The notes below the pieces were generated by a model. It did no database searches, was not told the origin of the DNA, and saw nothing but the letters and a program-made list of their open reading frames with translations. Below are positions 1-8,970 of a DNA stretch of 9,097 nt, one piece after another. Location: the NCBI GenBank assembly GCA_001829505.1, contig MIBK01000113.1:1-9097 (forward strand), written 5' to 3'. Each line of letters opens with the position of its first letter. Position 1 is the first letter of the stretch. The position numbers and the translations under genes are program-made. The DNA is from Spirochaetes bacterium RBG_16_67_19 (lineage in GTDB: Bacteria; Spirochaetota; Spirochaetia; SZUA-6; DRHE01).

Positions 1-62
1 GCGCGCCAGGACAGGAGCGAGCTGCGCACCAGCGCGCCAGGACAGGAGCGAGCTGCGCACCA
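1..62. repeat. Perfect 31-bp tandem duplication at the window edge
   Basis: Bases 1-31 and 32-62 are identical, head to tail. The unit length is not a multiple of three, so the two copies are read in different frames. The second copy is in frame with the downstream surface-protein gene (ARQDRSELRT, then TVAAAPLYNG). The first copy would give the same peptide only in the +1-shifted frame. If real, the duplication breaks the gene. Because it touches the first base of the window, an assembly artefact at a contig end is at least as likely. The identity is seen directly; the cause is inferred. Confidence 0.95.
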
Positions 63-3000
63 CCGTGGCCGCCGCCCCGCTGTACAACGGCATCTGGGCA
101 ATCGGGGTGGACGCCAACCTGCCGATCGGACAGCGCGACAGGAATCCGCCGCAGATCACCCTGGCCACCGACGAGCAGTACATCTCGCCCAACCTGGACG
201 GGGTGCAGGACGACCTGAACCGGGCCCTGGGCATCCGCGACGAGCGGGACATCAAGGGCTACCGCTTCGTGGTCCTGGACTCCGCCGGGAAGCAGGTGCG
301 GGAGATCGTGAACAAGGACGAGCGGCCGGAGAACGTCTCGGTCAGGAACGTCCTGGCCCGCCTGGCCTACGTGCGCAAGGGGATCAACGTGCCGGAGCAG
401 ATCCGCTGGGACGGGCGAACCGACCAGGGCGGGACGGGTGCTGATGGCACCTACCGCTACTACGTGGAGGCCTGGGACGACAATGGAAACGTGGGCCGGA
501 GCCAGGAAGGGACGGTGGTGGTGGACAACACCCCGCCCACCGCGGAGATCACGGCCCCGTATCTGGTGTTCTCCCCGAACGGGGACGGCAACAAGGACAC
601 CCTGCCACTGTCGGTGACCGGCTCGACGGAAGCGGCCTGGAAGGGCGCGCTGCAGGACGCTCAGGGCCAGGAAGCGCTCGCCCTGGAATGGAAGGACCAG
701 GCGCCGCCGGGCCTCGAGTGGGACGGCAAGAACTCCCAGGGGCTGCTGGTGCCCGACGGGGTGTACAGCTTCCGCCTGGCGGCCACCGACCGGGCCGGCA
801 ACGCCTTCTCCGGAAAGCTGGACAACATCCTGGTCAGCACCCTGGCCACGCCCATCAACATCAACATCAGCGACTCGTTCTTCTCGCCCAACGGCGACGG
901 GATCAAGGAGCGGGTGCTGTTCCAGCTCACCGTGCCGGTGACCACCGGCATAGAGAAGTGGAGCCTGGCGGTCGTGAACCAGGCCGGCCAGGCGCGGCGC
1001 ACCTTCGCCGGCACCACCAGCCTGAGCACGGAGATCGCCTTCGACGGGCGCGACGACGCCGGGCAGGTCCTGCCGGAGGGCCCCTACGTGGGCAAGCTGT
1101 CCGTGCTGTACGTCAACGGCAACAGCCCCAAGGCCGATTCCCCGCCCCTGGTGATCGACTTGTCCGCCCCGACCGCCTCCACCAGCGCGGACCTGGTCAT
1201 CTTCTCCCCCGACGGGGACGGGAACAAGGACACGGTGGCGATCTTCCAGGAGACCGGCGAGGAGCAGCTCTGGCAGGGGGCCATCGAGACCGTGGAGGGA
1301 CGGCCGGTGCGCACCTTCTCCTGGCGCGGCGTGGCCGACGCCCGCCTCCAGTGGGACGGGCGCGGGGACGACGGCAAACTGGCCCCGGACGGCATCTACC
1401 TGTACACCCTCAAGGCCACCGACCGGGCCGGCAACTCCGGCCAGTCGCGGCGCCTGAGCTTCGAGCTGAACACGGAAGCCACGGAGGTGTTCCTGGCCGC
1501 CGACGCCGACGTGTTCTCCCCCAACGCGGACGGGGTCAAGGACACCCTGACCGTGCGCCCCCGGCTGAAGGTCAGCGAAGGAGTAGCCTCCTACACCCTG
1601 CGCATCCTTGACAAATCCAGCCAGGCCGTGCGGAGCCTCCAGGCCCAGAACCGGGCCCCCCTGGACTTCGCCTGGGACGGTCTGGACAACCGCGGGCGGC
1701 GCGTGCCCGATGGGGAATACACGGCCGAGCTGGCGTTGGAGTACCAGAAAGGCGACCGGCACCTGGTCAAGACCGGGGCCTTCCTCGCGGACACCCAGGC
1801 GCCGACCATCGAGGCGTCGGCGGAATATGGGCTGTTTTCCCCGGACGGGGACGGCAGCAAGGACTTCCTGCCCGTGACCCAGACCTCCTCCAGCGAAGAG
1901 CTGTGGGAAGCGGCCTTCCTCAATGCCAAGGGCGAAGCCGTGCGCAGCTACTACTGGAAGGGCCAGGCGGCCTCCCTGCGCTGGGACGGCAAGGACGAGA
2001 ACGGCAATAAAATCCCGGACGGGCAGTACCTGTACCGGGTGAAGGGCACCGACCGGGCTGGCAACACCGTCACCCGCGAGATCCGCGGCATCACCCTGGA
2101 CACTCGCCAGACCGCCGCCTTCCTGACCGTCTCGGGGGAGGGATTCTCGCCCAACGGGGACAAGGCGGCCGACAGCCTGGACTTCAGCCCGGTGGTGACC
2201 CTGGCCGAAGGAATCCAGACCTGGACCCTGCAGATGGTGCACGTGGAGTCCGGGGTGCAGAAGACCTTCAGCGGCCCGCCCCCGGTGCCGCAGAAGCTGT
2301 CCTGGGACGGGAAGGCCGATTCCGGGCAGCCGGCGCGCGAAGGCGCCTACCAGGCCGTATTCCGCGCCGATTACGCCAAGGGCAACCGCCCGCAGGCCCA
2401 GAGCGCCCCGTTCCTGCTGGACCTCACCGCCCCGCAGGTGGACCTCGCTTTCGCACCCCAGCCCTTCTCCCCGGACAACGACGGGGTGGAGGACGAGCTG
2501 GCCATAAGCCTGAAGGTGCAGGACCTCTCGCCGGTCACCGACTGGTCCATCCGCATCGATGACCCGGAGGCCCACCCCTTCGTCGGCTTCGCCGGCAAGG
2601 GGCTGCCCGCCGAGCGGATCATCTGGAACGGGCTGTCCGATTCCGGGGAACTGGTCCAGGCCGCTTCCGACTACAACTTCGTCTTCACCATCCGGGACCA
2701 GCTGGGCAACGCGCGCACCGTGCAGAAGCTCATCGCGGTGGATGTGCTGGTGATCCGCGACGGGGACAAGCTGAAGATCCGCATCCCCAGCATCACCTTC
2801 CCGCCCAACTCCGCGGACCTGTCCAAGGTGGCCGAGGAGGACAAGGCGGCCAAGAACACCTGGGTGCTGGAGCGCCTGGCCCAGATCCTGAACAAGTACA
2901 GCTCCTACAACTTCCTCATCGAAGGCCACGCCAACCAGGAGTACTGGGAGAACGCGGCGCGGGCGGCGCGGGAGGAAAAGGAAGAGTTGGGGCCGCTGTC

Positions 3001-3166
3001 CCTGTCCCGGGCCGAGGCGGTGAAGAACGCCCTGGTGAGGCTGGGCCTGAAAGTGGAGCGGATTTCCGTGGCCGGGCTGGGCGGCACCAATCCGCTCGTG
3101 CCGTTCAGCGACCTGGAAAACCGCTGGAAGAACCGCAGGGTGGAGTTCATCCTGCTGAAGAAGTAG
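2..3166 (+). CDS. FlgD-type Ig-repeat surface protein with C-terminal OmpA-like domain (5' partial)
   Basis: Large envelope protein, at least 1033 residues from the GTG at 65 (numbering below), truncated at its N-terminus by the window. The frame stays open upstream to base 2, and the GTG has no well-placed ribosome site, so the true start and any signal peptide lie outside. It contains eight copies of an FSPNGDG-like acidic turn, at about residues 40, 169, 273, 380, 484, 591, 694 and 801. Each is followed by a WDG-x-x-D-x-x-G motif and a G-x-Y strand, as in FlgD Ig-like or gliding-motility-type beta-sandwich modules. From about 902 to 1033 it has an OmpA/Pal-like domain (IEGHAN, LSRAEAV at R982, NRRVEF at 1023-1028) expected to hold peptidoglycan in the periplasm. 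The modules probably form a rigid rod. The usual peptidoglycan-contacting Asp of the GHTD motif is Asn957 here. Proteins of this build are common in spirochaetes; the exact role is unknown. mltG starts 28 bases downstream, which fits an envelope theme. Confidence 0.85.
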   Translation, partial: RARTGASCAPARQDRSELRTTVAAAPLYNGIWAIGVDANLPIGQRDRNPPQITLATDEQYISPNLDGVQDDLNRALGIRDERDIKGYRFVVLDSAGKQVREIVNKDERPENVSVRNVLARLAYVRKGINVPEQIRWDGRTDQGGTGADGTYRYYVEAWDDNGNVGRSQEGTVVVDNTPPTAEITAPYLVFSPNGDGNKDTLPLSVTGSTEAAWKGALQDAQGQEALALEWKDQAPPGLEWDGKNSQGLLVPDGVYSFRLAATDRAGNAFSGKLDNILVSTLATPININISDSFFSPNGDGIKERVLFQLTVPVTTGIEKWSLAVVNQAGQARRTFAGTTSLSTEIAFDGRDDAGQVLPEGPYVGKLSVLYVNGNSPKADSPPLVIDLSAPTASTSADLVIFSPDGDGNKDTVAIFQETGEEQLWQGAIETVEGRPVRTFSWRGVADARLQWDGRGDDGKLAPDGIYLYTLKATDRAGNSGQSRRLSFELNTEATEVFLAADADVFSPNADGVKDTLTVRPRLKVSEGVASYTLRILDKSSQAVRSLQAQNRAPLDFAWDGLDNRGRRVPDGEYTAELALEYQKGDRHLVKTGAFLADTQAPTIEASAEYGLFSPDGDGSKDFLPVTQTSSSEELWEAAFLNAKGEAVRSYYWKGQAASLRWDGKDENGNKIPDGQYLYRVKGTDRAGNTVTREIRGITLDTRQTAAFLTVSGEGFSPNGDKAADSLDFSPVVTLAEGIQTWTLQMVHVESGVQKTFSGPPPVPQKLSWDGKADSGQPAREGAYQAVFRADYAKGNRPQAQSAPFLLDLTAPQVDLAFAPQPFSPDNDGVEDELAISLKVQDLSPVTDWSIRIDDPEAHPFVGFAGKGLPAERIIWNGLSDSGELVQAASDYNFVFTIRDQLGNARTVQKLIAVDVLVIRDGDKLKIRIPSITFPPNSADLSKVAEEDKAAKNTWVLERLAQILNKYSSYNFLIEGHANQEYWENAARAAREEKEELGPLSLSRAEAVKNALVRLGLKVERISVAGLGGTNPLVPFSDLENRWKNRRVEFILLKK
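569..2464 (+). repeat. Alternating A/B Ig modules forming a ~211-residue super-repeat
   Basis: The FSPxGDG turn of successive modules falls at residues 169, 273, 380, 484, 591, 694 and 801 of the surface protein, at spacings of 104, 107, 104, 107, 103 and 107. Odd-position modules (starting 169, 380, 591) share a Trp-rich first half, a WDG-x-x-x-x-G stretch and ATDRAGN or GTDRAGN. Even-position modules (273, 484, 694) share an EG-x-x-x-W/Y-T-L-type strand and a Y-x-x-GN/GD-R segment instead. The repeating unit is therefore an A+B pair of about 211 residues present three times, with an additional module (801) before the OmpA-like domain. A 21-base stretch encoding ATDRAGN is identical at 782-802 and 1415-1435, which suggests fairly recent duplication or gene conversion. 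Confidence 0.8.
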
Positions 3167-3194
3167 GGGCGAGGGGGGTCAGGGGCTGTCCACC

Positions 3195-4235
3195 ATGTCC
3201 AGGAAGAAGGGGCGCGGCCTGCTGGCGGCCGCGGCAGCCGTGCTGGTTGTGGCCGCCGGAATGACGGCGGTTTTCTACGCCCTCAACTCCCCTTCGCCGG
3301 AGATCCCTGCGGAGGGGAAGATCTTTGCCGTGCGCCCGGGGGAAACCCTGGGAGACATCGCGGCGCGCCTCGAGCAGGAGGGGCTGGTGCGCTCCGCCCT
3401 GTTCCTGCAGTCCGTGGCCCGCCTGAGCGGAAAACAGGGCAGCTACAAGAGCGGGTATTTCCGCCTGCTGCCCGGGGACTCGACCCTGGACGTGCAGGAC
3501 CTGCTGGTTTCCGGCTACCAGGAGCAGGTCAAGGTCACCATTCCCGAGGGCTGGACCCTGAAGAAGATCGCTTCCCACCTGGAAGCCAAAGGGGTGAGCA
3601 CGCGGACGGAGGTGCAGGCCGCCGCCGCCGATCCCGCGCTGCTGGCCCGCCTGAAGGTGCCGGCCGAGAACCTGGAGGGCTACCTTTTCCCGGACACCTA
3701 CTTCTTTCCCGCCGGCTACCCGGCGGAGGCGATCGTCGAGCAGATGGCCCTCAACTTCTTCGACCGGTTGAGCGAGCTGGACCCGGAGGCGTCGAAATTG
3801 ACCGCCGGGGAGCTGCACGAGAAGGTCATCCTGGCCTCGATCGTGGAGCGGGAGTACCGCCTGGAGAAGGAAGCCCCGCTCATCGCTTCGGTATTCGTCA
3901 ACCGGCTGGGCAAAAACATAGGCCTTGAGTCCTGCGCCACCCTGGAATACATCATCACCGACCTGCTGGACCGGCCGCACCCCCGCTATCTCAGCGAGGA
4001 GGACAAGCGGATCAGGAGCCCGTACAACACCTACCTGTGGGCCGGCATGCCGCCGGGCCCGATATCCAATCCCGGACGGGTGGCTCTGGCCGCCGCCCTG
4101 CATCCGGCGCGGACCGCCTTCTACTACTTCGTCCTGAAAGACGGGCAGACCGGCCAGCATTACTTCTCCGACAGCCTGCAGCAGCACAACTGGGCCAAGT
4201 ACTACTATCTCAAGCAAGTCGGCGCCGGGGGGTAA
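3195..4235 (+). CDS. mltG: Endolytic murein transglycosylase MltG (YceG-like)
   Basis: Inner-membrane lytic transglycosylase (346 residues) that cleaves nascent glycan strands and is thought to set their length during elongation. Residues 1-7 are basic and 8-30 form one transmembrane helix, giving an N-in, periplasm-out topology. Residues about 44-67 (VRPGETLGDIAARL) and about 113-138 (IPEGWTLKKIASHL) are the LysM-like subdomain. The YceG catalytic domain runs from about 157 (LEGYLFPDTYFF) to the end. The catalytic glutamate is E218 in LASIVERE, the same residue number as in E. coli MltG. SPYNTYLWAGMPPGPISNPG (275-294) is the family signature. The stretch after VNRL reads LESCATLEYI, where many homologues have a Q-x-DPTV-like sequence. 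The ATG at 3195 is preceded by a weak AGGGG (3181-3185). It stands 28 bases after the surface-protein stop and 14 bases before dnaG, so it is probably cotranscribed with dnaG. Confidence 0.95.
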   Translation: MSRKKGRGLLAAAAAVLVVAAGMTAVFYALNSPSPEIPAEGKIFAVRPGETLGDIAARLEQEGLVRSALFLQSVARLSGKQGSYKSGYFRLLPGDSTLDVQDLLVSGYQEQVKVTIPEGWTLKKIASHLEAKGVSTRTEVQAAAADPALLARLKVPAENLEGYLFPDTYFFPAGYPAEAIVEQMALNFFDRLSELDPEASKLTAGELHEKVILASIVEREYRLEKEAPLIASVFVNRLGKNIGLESCATLEYIITDLLDRPHPRYLSEEDKRIRSPYNTYLWAGMPPGPISNPGRVALAAALHPARTAFYYFVLKDGQTGQHYFSDSLQQHNWAKYYYLKQVGAGG

Positions 4236-4249
4236 GGCGTGATCGTCGT

Positions 4250-6009
4250 ATGAGGATCCCGGACCGGCTCCTGGCCCAGATCACCGAGCGGCTGGACGCG
4301 GCGGAGGTGGTGTCGCAGTACACGCGTCTGGAGAAGCGCGGGGGGCGCTACTGGGGCCTGTGCCCGTTTCACACGGAGAAGACCCCCTCCTTCACCGTGA
4401 CCCCGGACAAGGCCGTGTTCTACTGCTTCGGCTGCCAGAAGGGAGGCAGCCTCTTCACCTTCGTTATGGAGGCGGAGAAGCTTTCCTTCCTGGAGGCGGT
4501 GCGTCTGCTGGCCGCCAAGGCTGGCGTGGAGCTGGAGCTGGAGGAGGACGAGGACGCCGGACGCCGGAAAGCCTACCTGGAGCTGTACCGCCGGGTGGCC
4601 GGCAGCCTGCACTACATCCTCCTGAACCACCAGGAGGCCGGAGCGGCCCGCGCCTACCTGGAGGGTCGGGGCTTCCGGCGGGAAACCCTGGAGCGCTTTC
4701 AGGTGGGCTACGCCCCTCCGGGGCGCGATTGGCTGTTCGGCTTCCTGCGGGAAAAGAGCTTTTCGGAGGAGTTCCTGCGCACCTCCGGGCTTTTCTTCAG
4801 CTCCCGGGAGGGCGGCCCGGTGGCCCTGTTCAGGGACAGGGTCGTGTTCCCGATAGGTAATAGCAGGGGCGAGATCGTCGGTTTCGGAGGCCGGAGCCTG
4901 GCCCCCGAGCGGGGCCCCAAGTACCTGAACACGCCGGAGACCGCGTTTTTTCGCAAGGGGGAGCTGCTGTTCGGCGAGCCGGGCGTGTTCCAGGCCGTGC
5001 GCAAGGAGGGCCGCTTCGTGCTGGTGGAAGGCTACCTGGACGTGCTGGCCTGCGCCCAGGCGGGGGTGGGCTGGGCCCTGGCTCCCCTGGGCACCGCGCT
5101 CACTACGGAGCAGGTGCGCCTGCTGAAGCGCTTCGCCCCGGCCGGCGTCCTAGCCTTCGACGCCGACGAGGCCGGGGCCCGCGCCGCCCAGCGGGCAATA
5201 CTGATGTGCGAGCAGGCGGACCTGGCCGTGGAGGTGGCGGAACTGGCGGGAGGCAAGGATCCGGCGGAGATCCTGCAGAGCGCGGGGGCGGAGGCGTTGC
5301 ACAAAACACTGAAATATCCTATAAATAGCTTCCAGTTTCTGTCGCGGGCGGCCCGTTCGCGGCACAATCCAGGGACTCCGGAAGGGAAAAAAGGCATCAT
5401 TGCTTTTCTAAGTCCGTATCTTTCCTCGATCGATTCGCCGGTCAAGCGCGACGGGTACTTCCGCGCGCTGGCCGAGGAGCTGGGCGTGGAGTTCGAGTCG
5501 GTCCAGGAGGATTTCAGGCGGAACACGCAAAGGGGCGCCGGGGCGCCCCGTGCGGCCGCGCCGGGACCGGCTGTGGCAGGACTGACCGCGGATTTCTTTT
5601 TCATGCTGGCCGTGGCGGCGCATCGTGACTATTTTGCACAGGTGCGCAATTTCATCGAGCCGGAGCATCTGGAGGATGCCAGGGCCCGCAAGCTGTTCGT
5701 GGCCATGGAAGAGTGCTTTCGCGCGGGTGAGGCGAGCGAGGAGTCGCTGCTGGCCCGCCTGGAGGACCCCGAGCTGCGCGGCGAGGTCCTGGCCCGCACG
5801 GCTTCGGGGGCCTTCGCCGAGGATCCCGAGCGCCTGGTCAGGGACGGGTTGAAATGGGTGCGCCGGCGGGCGTTGGAGCGCCGAGGAGCAGGGGTTCCCG
5901 CCAGGCTGGCCGCGCCCGGGGGGCAGGAGCAGACCGGCCAGAAGGACCTTCTGACCGAGAAGATGCACATCGACGAGGAGCTGGCCAAGCTCAAAAAGGG
6001 TAAGCAGGG

Positions 6010-6013
<4 letters not shown>
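4250..6013 (+). CDS. dnaG: DNA primase DnaG
   Basis: Primase of 587 residues that makes RNA primers for chromosome replication at the fork with the DnaB helicase. The ATG at 4250 gives MRIPDRLL, the normal primase N-terminus. The frame is open further upstream to 4037, but that part overlaps mltG and resembles no primase sequence. The zinc-binding domain uses C38, H41, C59 and C62 (CPFH and CFGC). The core (about 110-425) contains the [21 protein letters not shown] basic stretch. Its Toprim domain has EGYLD (E260) and FDADEAG (D304, D306), the metal-binding acidic residues. The C-terminal part from about 440 is weakly conserved, as expected for the helicase-binding domain. The stop overlaps the rpoD start as ATGA, so translational coupling is likely. 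Codons around 5297-5345 are unusually AT-rich for this gene (AAA, TAT, CCT, ATA, AAT), coinciding with a promoter-like sequence. Confidence 0.97.
5297..5325 (+). promoter_or_regulatory. Possible internal sigma-70-type promoter for rpoD inside dnaG
   Basis: TTGCAC (5297-5302), a 17-base spacer, then TATAAA (5320-5325). The -10 matches the consensus at five of six bases and the -35 at three of six, with ideal spacing. The element lies in the most AT-rich stretch of an otherwise GC-rich gene, about 685 bases before the rpoD start. In E. coli a promoter for rpoD (the heat-shock one) also lies within dnaG, so an internal promoter is plausible. A chance match in a lysine/tyrosine/isoleucine/asparagine-coding stretch cannot be excluded. 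Confidence 0.35.
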
Positions 6014-7734
<1,721 letters not shown>

Positions 7735-7737
7735 AAT

Positions 7738-7744
7738 CAAGGAG
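7738..7744 (+). promoter_or_regulatory. Strong ribosome-binding site deciding the zinc-ribbon gene start
   Basis: CAAGGAG ends seven bases before the ATG at 7752, the best Shine-Dalgarno match among the genes of the window. It favours 7752 over the in-frame ATG at 7758. It also suggests that this gene is translated independently rather than by coupling to rpoD, whose stop lies 17 bases before this start. Confidence 0.8.
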
Positions 7745-7751
7745 TCCGACC

Positions 7752-8570
7752 ATGGTGATGCAGGAAGTCTTCGAGAAGCTGCAGTCGCTGCAGGAAGTTC
7801 TTTCCAAGAAGTTCGAGGTCCAGAACGACATCGCGGAAATCCCCAAGGTGCTGGCCACCAAGACGGAGCTGTTGAACCGCATGAAGAAGACCTTCGTGGA
7901 CAAGAGCCAGGAGCACCGGACCAAGACCCAGTTCGTCGATGAGCTGCGCAAGAAGTCCATCGAAGCCGAGGCGGCCAGGGAAAAGTTCGAGGGCCAGATG
8001 GACCAGATCCAGACGCAGCGGGAGTACGAGGCCCTGGACAAGGAGATCAAGGACTCCGGCGAGCGGGAGCAGGACCTGCGCCGCGATCTGCAGAAGGAAG
8101 AGCAGCTGCTGGGCGAGATGAAGGTGGGTCTGGAGAAGGAAGAGGCCATGATCCACAAGCAGGAGGAGGAGGTCGCCAAGGAGCAGGCCAAGATCAAGGA
8201 GGCCCTCCACGACCGGGAGAAGCAGCTCAAGAGCCTGGAGAAGAAAGAGAAGGCCATCACCCCGGGACTGGACGAGGAGATCCTCTTCAAGTTCGAGCGC
8301 ATCATCCGCAGCAAGCTGGGCCTGGGCATTGTGCCCATCGACCACGGGGTGTGCAACGGCTGCCACATGATTCTGACCGTGCAGTTCGTCAACGAGGTGC
8401 GCAGGGGCGAGGGCATCATGTTCTGCCCCTACTGCAGCCGCATCCTGTTCTACCAGGATGAATCCGAAGGGGAGCTGGAGATGGAGGAGGCCGCGGAGGA
8501 GGCCCAGGAGGAGGCGGAGGAAGGCGAGGATGATGAGGAAGCCGAGGAGAGCGACGAGGTAGAGGAATAA
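7752..8570 (+). CDS. Coiled-coil C4-type zinc-ribbon protein (CdsZ/FlgZ-like family) with acidic tail
   Basis: Protein of 272 residues. About residues 5-175 are heptad-like and rich in E, K, Q and L, predicting a long antiparallel coiled-coil hairpin. A C4 zinc ribbon follows, with C201-x-x-C204 (CNGC) and C225-x-x-C228 (CPYC). This is the architecture of the zinc-ribbon family that includes Helicobacter HP0958 (linked to RpoN and flagellar gene expression) and Chlamydia CdsZ. In other phyla the role is mostly unknown, with nucleic-acid binding or a scaffold role proposed. Residues 236-272 form an extra tail with 24 Asp/Glu of 37 and no Lys or Arg. The tail is encoded by a purine-rich tract that runs almost into rnpB. 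The neighbourhood of rpoD and rnpB hints at an RNA or transcription role, but this is inference only. No gene symbol is assigned because function varies across the family. Confidence 0.88.
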   Translation: MVMQEVFEKLQSLQEVLSKKFEVQNDIAEIPKVLATKTELLNRMKKTFVDKSQEHRTKTQFVDELRKKSIEAEAAREKFEGQMDQIQTQREYEALDKEIKDSGEREQDLRRDLQKEEQLLGEMKVGLEKEEAMIHKQEEEVAKEQAKIKEALHDREKQLKSLEKKEKAITPGLDEEILFKFERIIRSKLGLGIVPIDHGVCNGCHMILTVQFVNEVRRGEGIMFCPYCSRILFYQDESEGELEMEEAAEEAQEEAEEGEDDEEAEESDEVEE

Positions 8571-8577
8571 AAAAAGC

Positions 8578-8957
8578 GGGAAGGGGCGGGTCAGGCCACC
8601 GCCTCGCCGCGCCCAAGGGCGCGGCTGGGAGGAAAGTCCGGGCTCCACAGAGCATGAAGCCGGGCAGCCCCCGGGCGCCGTGAAAGCGGCGACAGAAAGT
8701 GCCACAGAAAACATACCGCCTTACGCGGGCCGAAAGGCCCGCTGAGGTAAGGGTGAAAAGGCGGGGTAAGAGCCCACCGCCCGCCCGGCGACGGGCGGGG
8801 CACGGAAAACCTCTTCAGGAGCAAAGTCAAGCAGCAGGCGGGCAGGCTCTGAGCAATGCGCCTGCGGGTGGACTGCAGGAAGGCGGGGCGGTGACGCCCG
8901 GCCCCAGACAGATGGTGGCCCAACGACAGAACCCGGCTTACCGGTCCGCTCCTTCCC
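8578..8957 (+). ncRNA. rnpB: RNase P RNA (bacterial type A)
   Basis: Catalytic RNA of RNase P, which removes 5' leaders from pre-tRNA. The conserved 5' core GGAGGAAAGTCCGGGCTCC is at 8628-8646 and the 3' core ACAGAACCCGGCTTA at 8926-8940, together building P4 and the active site. GTGCCACAGAAAACATACCGCC (near 8699-8720) and GAGGTAAGGGTGAAAAGG (near 8744-8761) match other conserved blocks. P1 pairs 8578-8592 with 8943-8957 (15 pairs, three of them G-U). P2 pairs 8594-8600 with 8914-8920. P3 is 8606-8625. P12 (8725-8742) has a GAAA tetraloop and the P13/P14-region hairpin (8780-8799) a GCGA tetraloop. P15 pairs 8834-8840 with 8859-8865. The length of about 380 is normal for type A. The ends are set by P1 and are accurate to a few bases. 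No promoter is convincing immediately upstream, so the 5' end is probably made by processing of the operon transcript. Confidence 0.97.
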
Positions 8958-8970
8958 CTCTTAATATCGT

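Noticed and set aside
65..67. GTG at 65 as the true start of the surface protein
   Set aside because: The frame is open upstream, the nearest AGGAG is 16 bases away, and no signal peptide follows. The gene is cut by the window edge.
688..1611. A 307-codon plus-strand frame inside the surface-protein gene
   Set aside because: Arg/Gly/Pro-rich sequence in the +1 frame of a clear repeat protein; a shadow frame.
4037..4249. Upstream extension of dnaG to an ATG at 4037
   Set aside because: It overlaps the conserved MltG C-terminus and encodes Arg/Pro-rich sequence unlike primase. The ATG at 4250 gives the normal N-terminus.
5634..5649. Imperfect palindrome TTGCACAGGTGCGCAA inside dnaG as an operator
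   Set aside because: It has central mismatches, lies in conserved coding sequence, and no promoter lies beside it. Chance is sufficient.
7737..8714. A 325-codon minus-strand frame across the zinc-ribbon gene and rnpB
   Set aside because: Low-complexity Leu-rich mirror of a coiled-coil gene, and it runs into the RNase P RNA. It has no ribosome site or recognisable motif.
8943..8970. P1 of rnpB plus the following CCTCTT as an intrinsic terminator
   Set aside because: The helix is a long-range pairing of the RNase P RNA ends, not a local hairpin, and no T-run follows.
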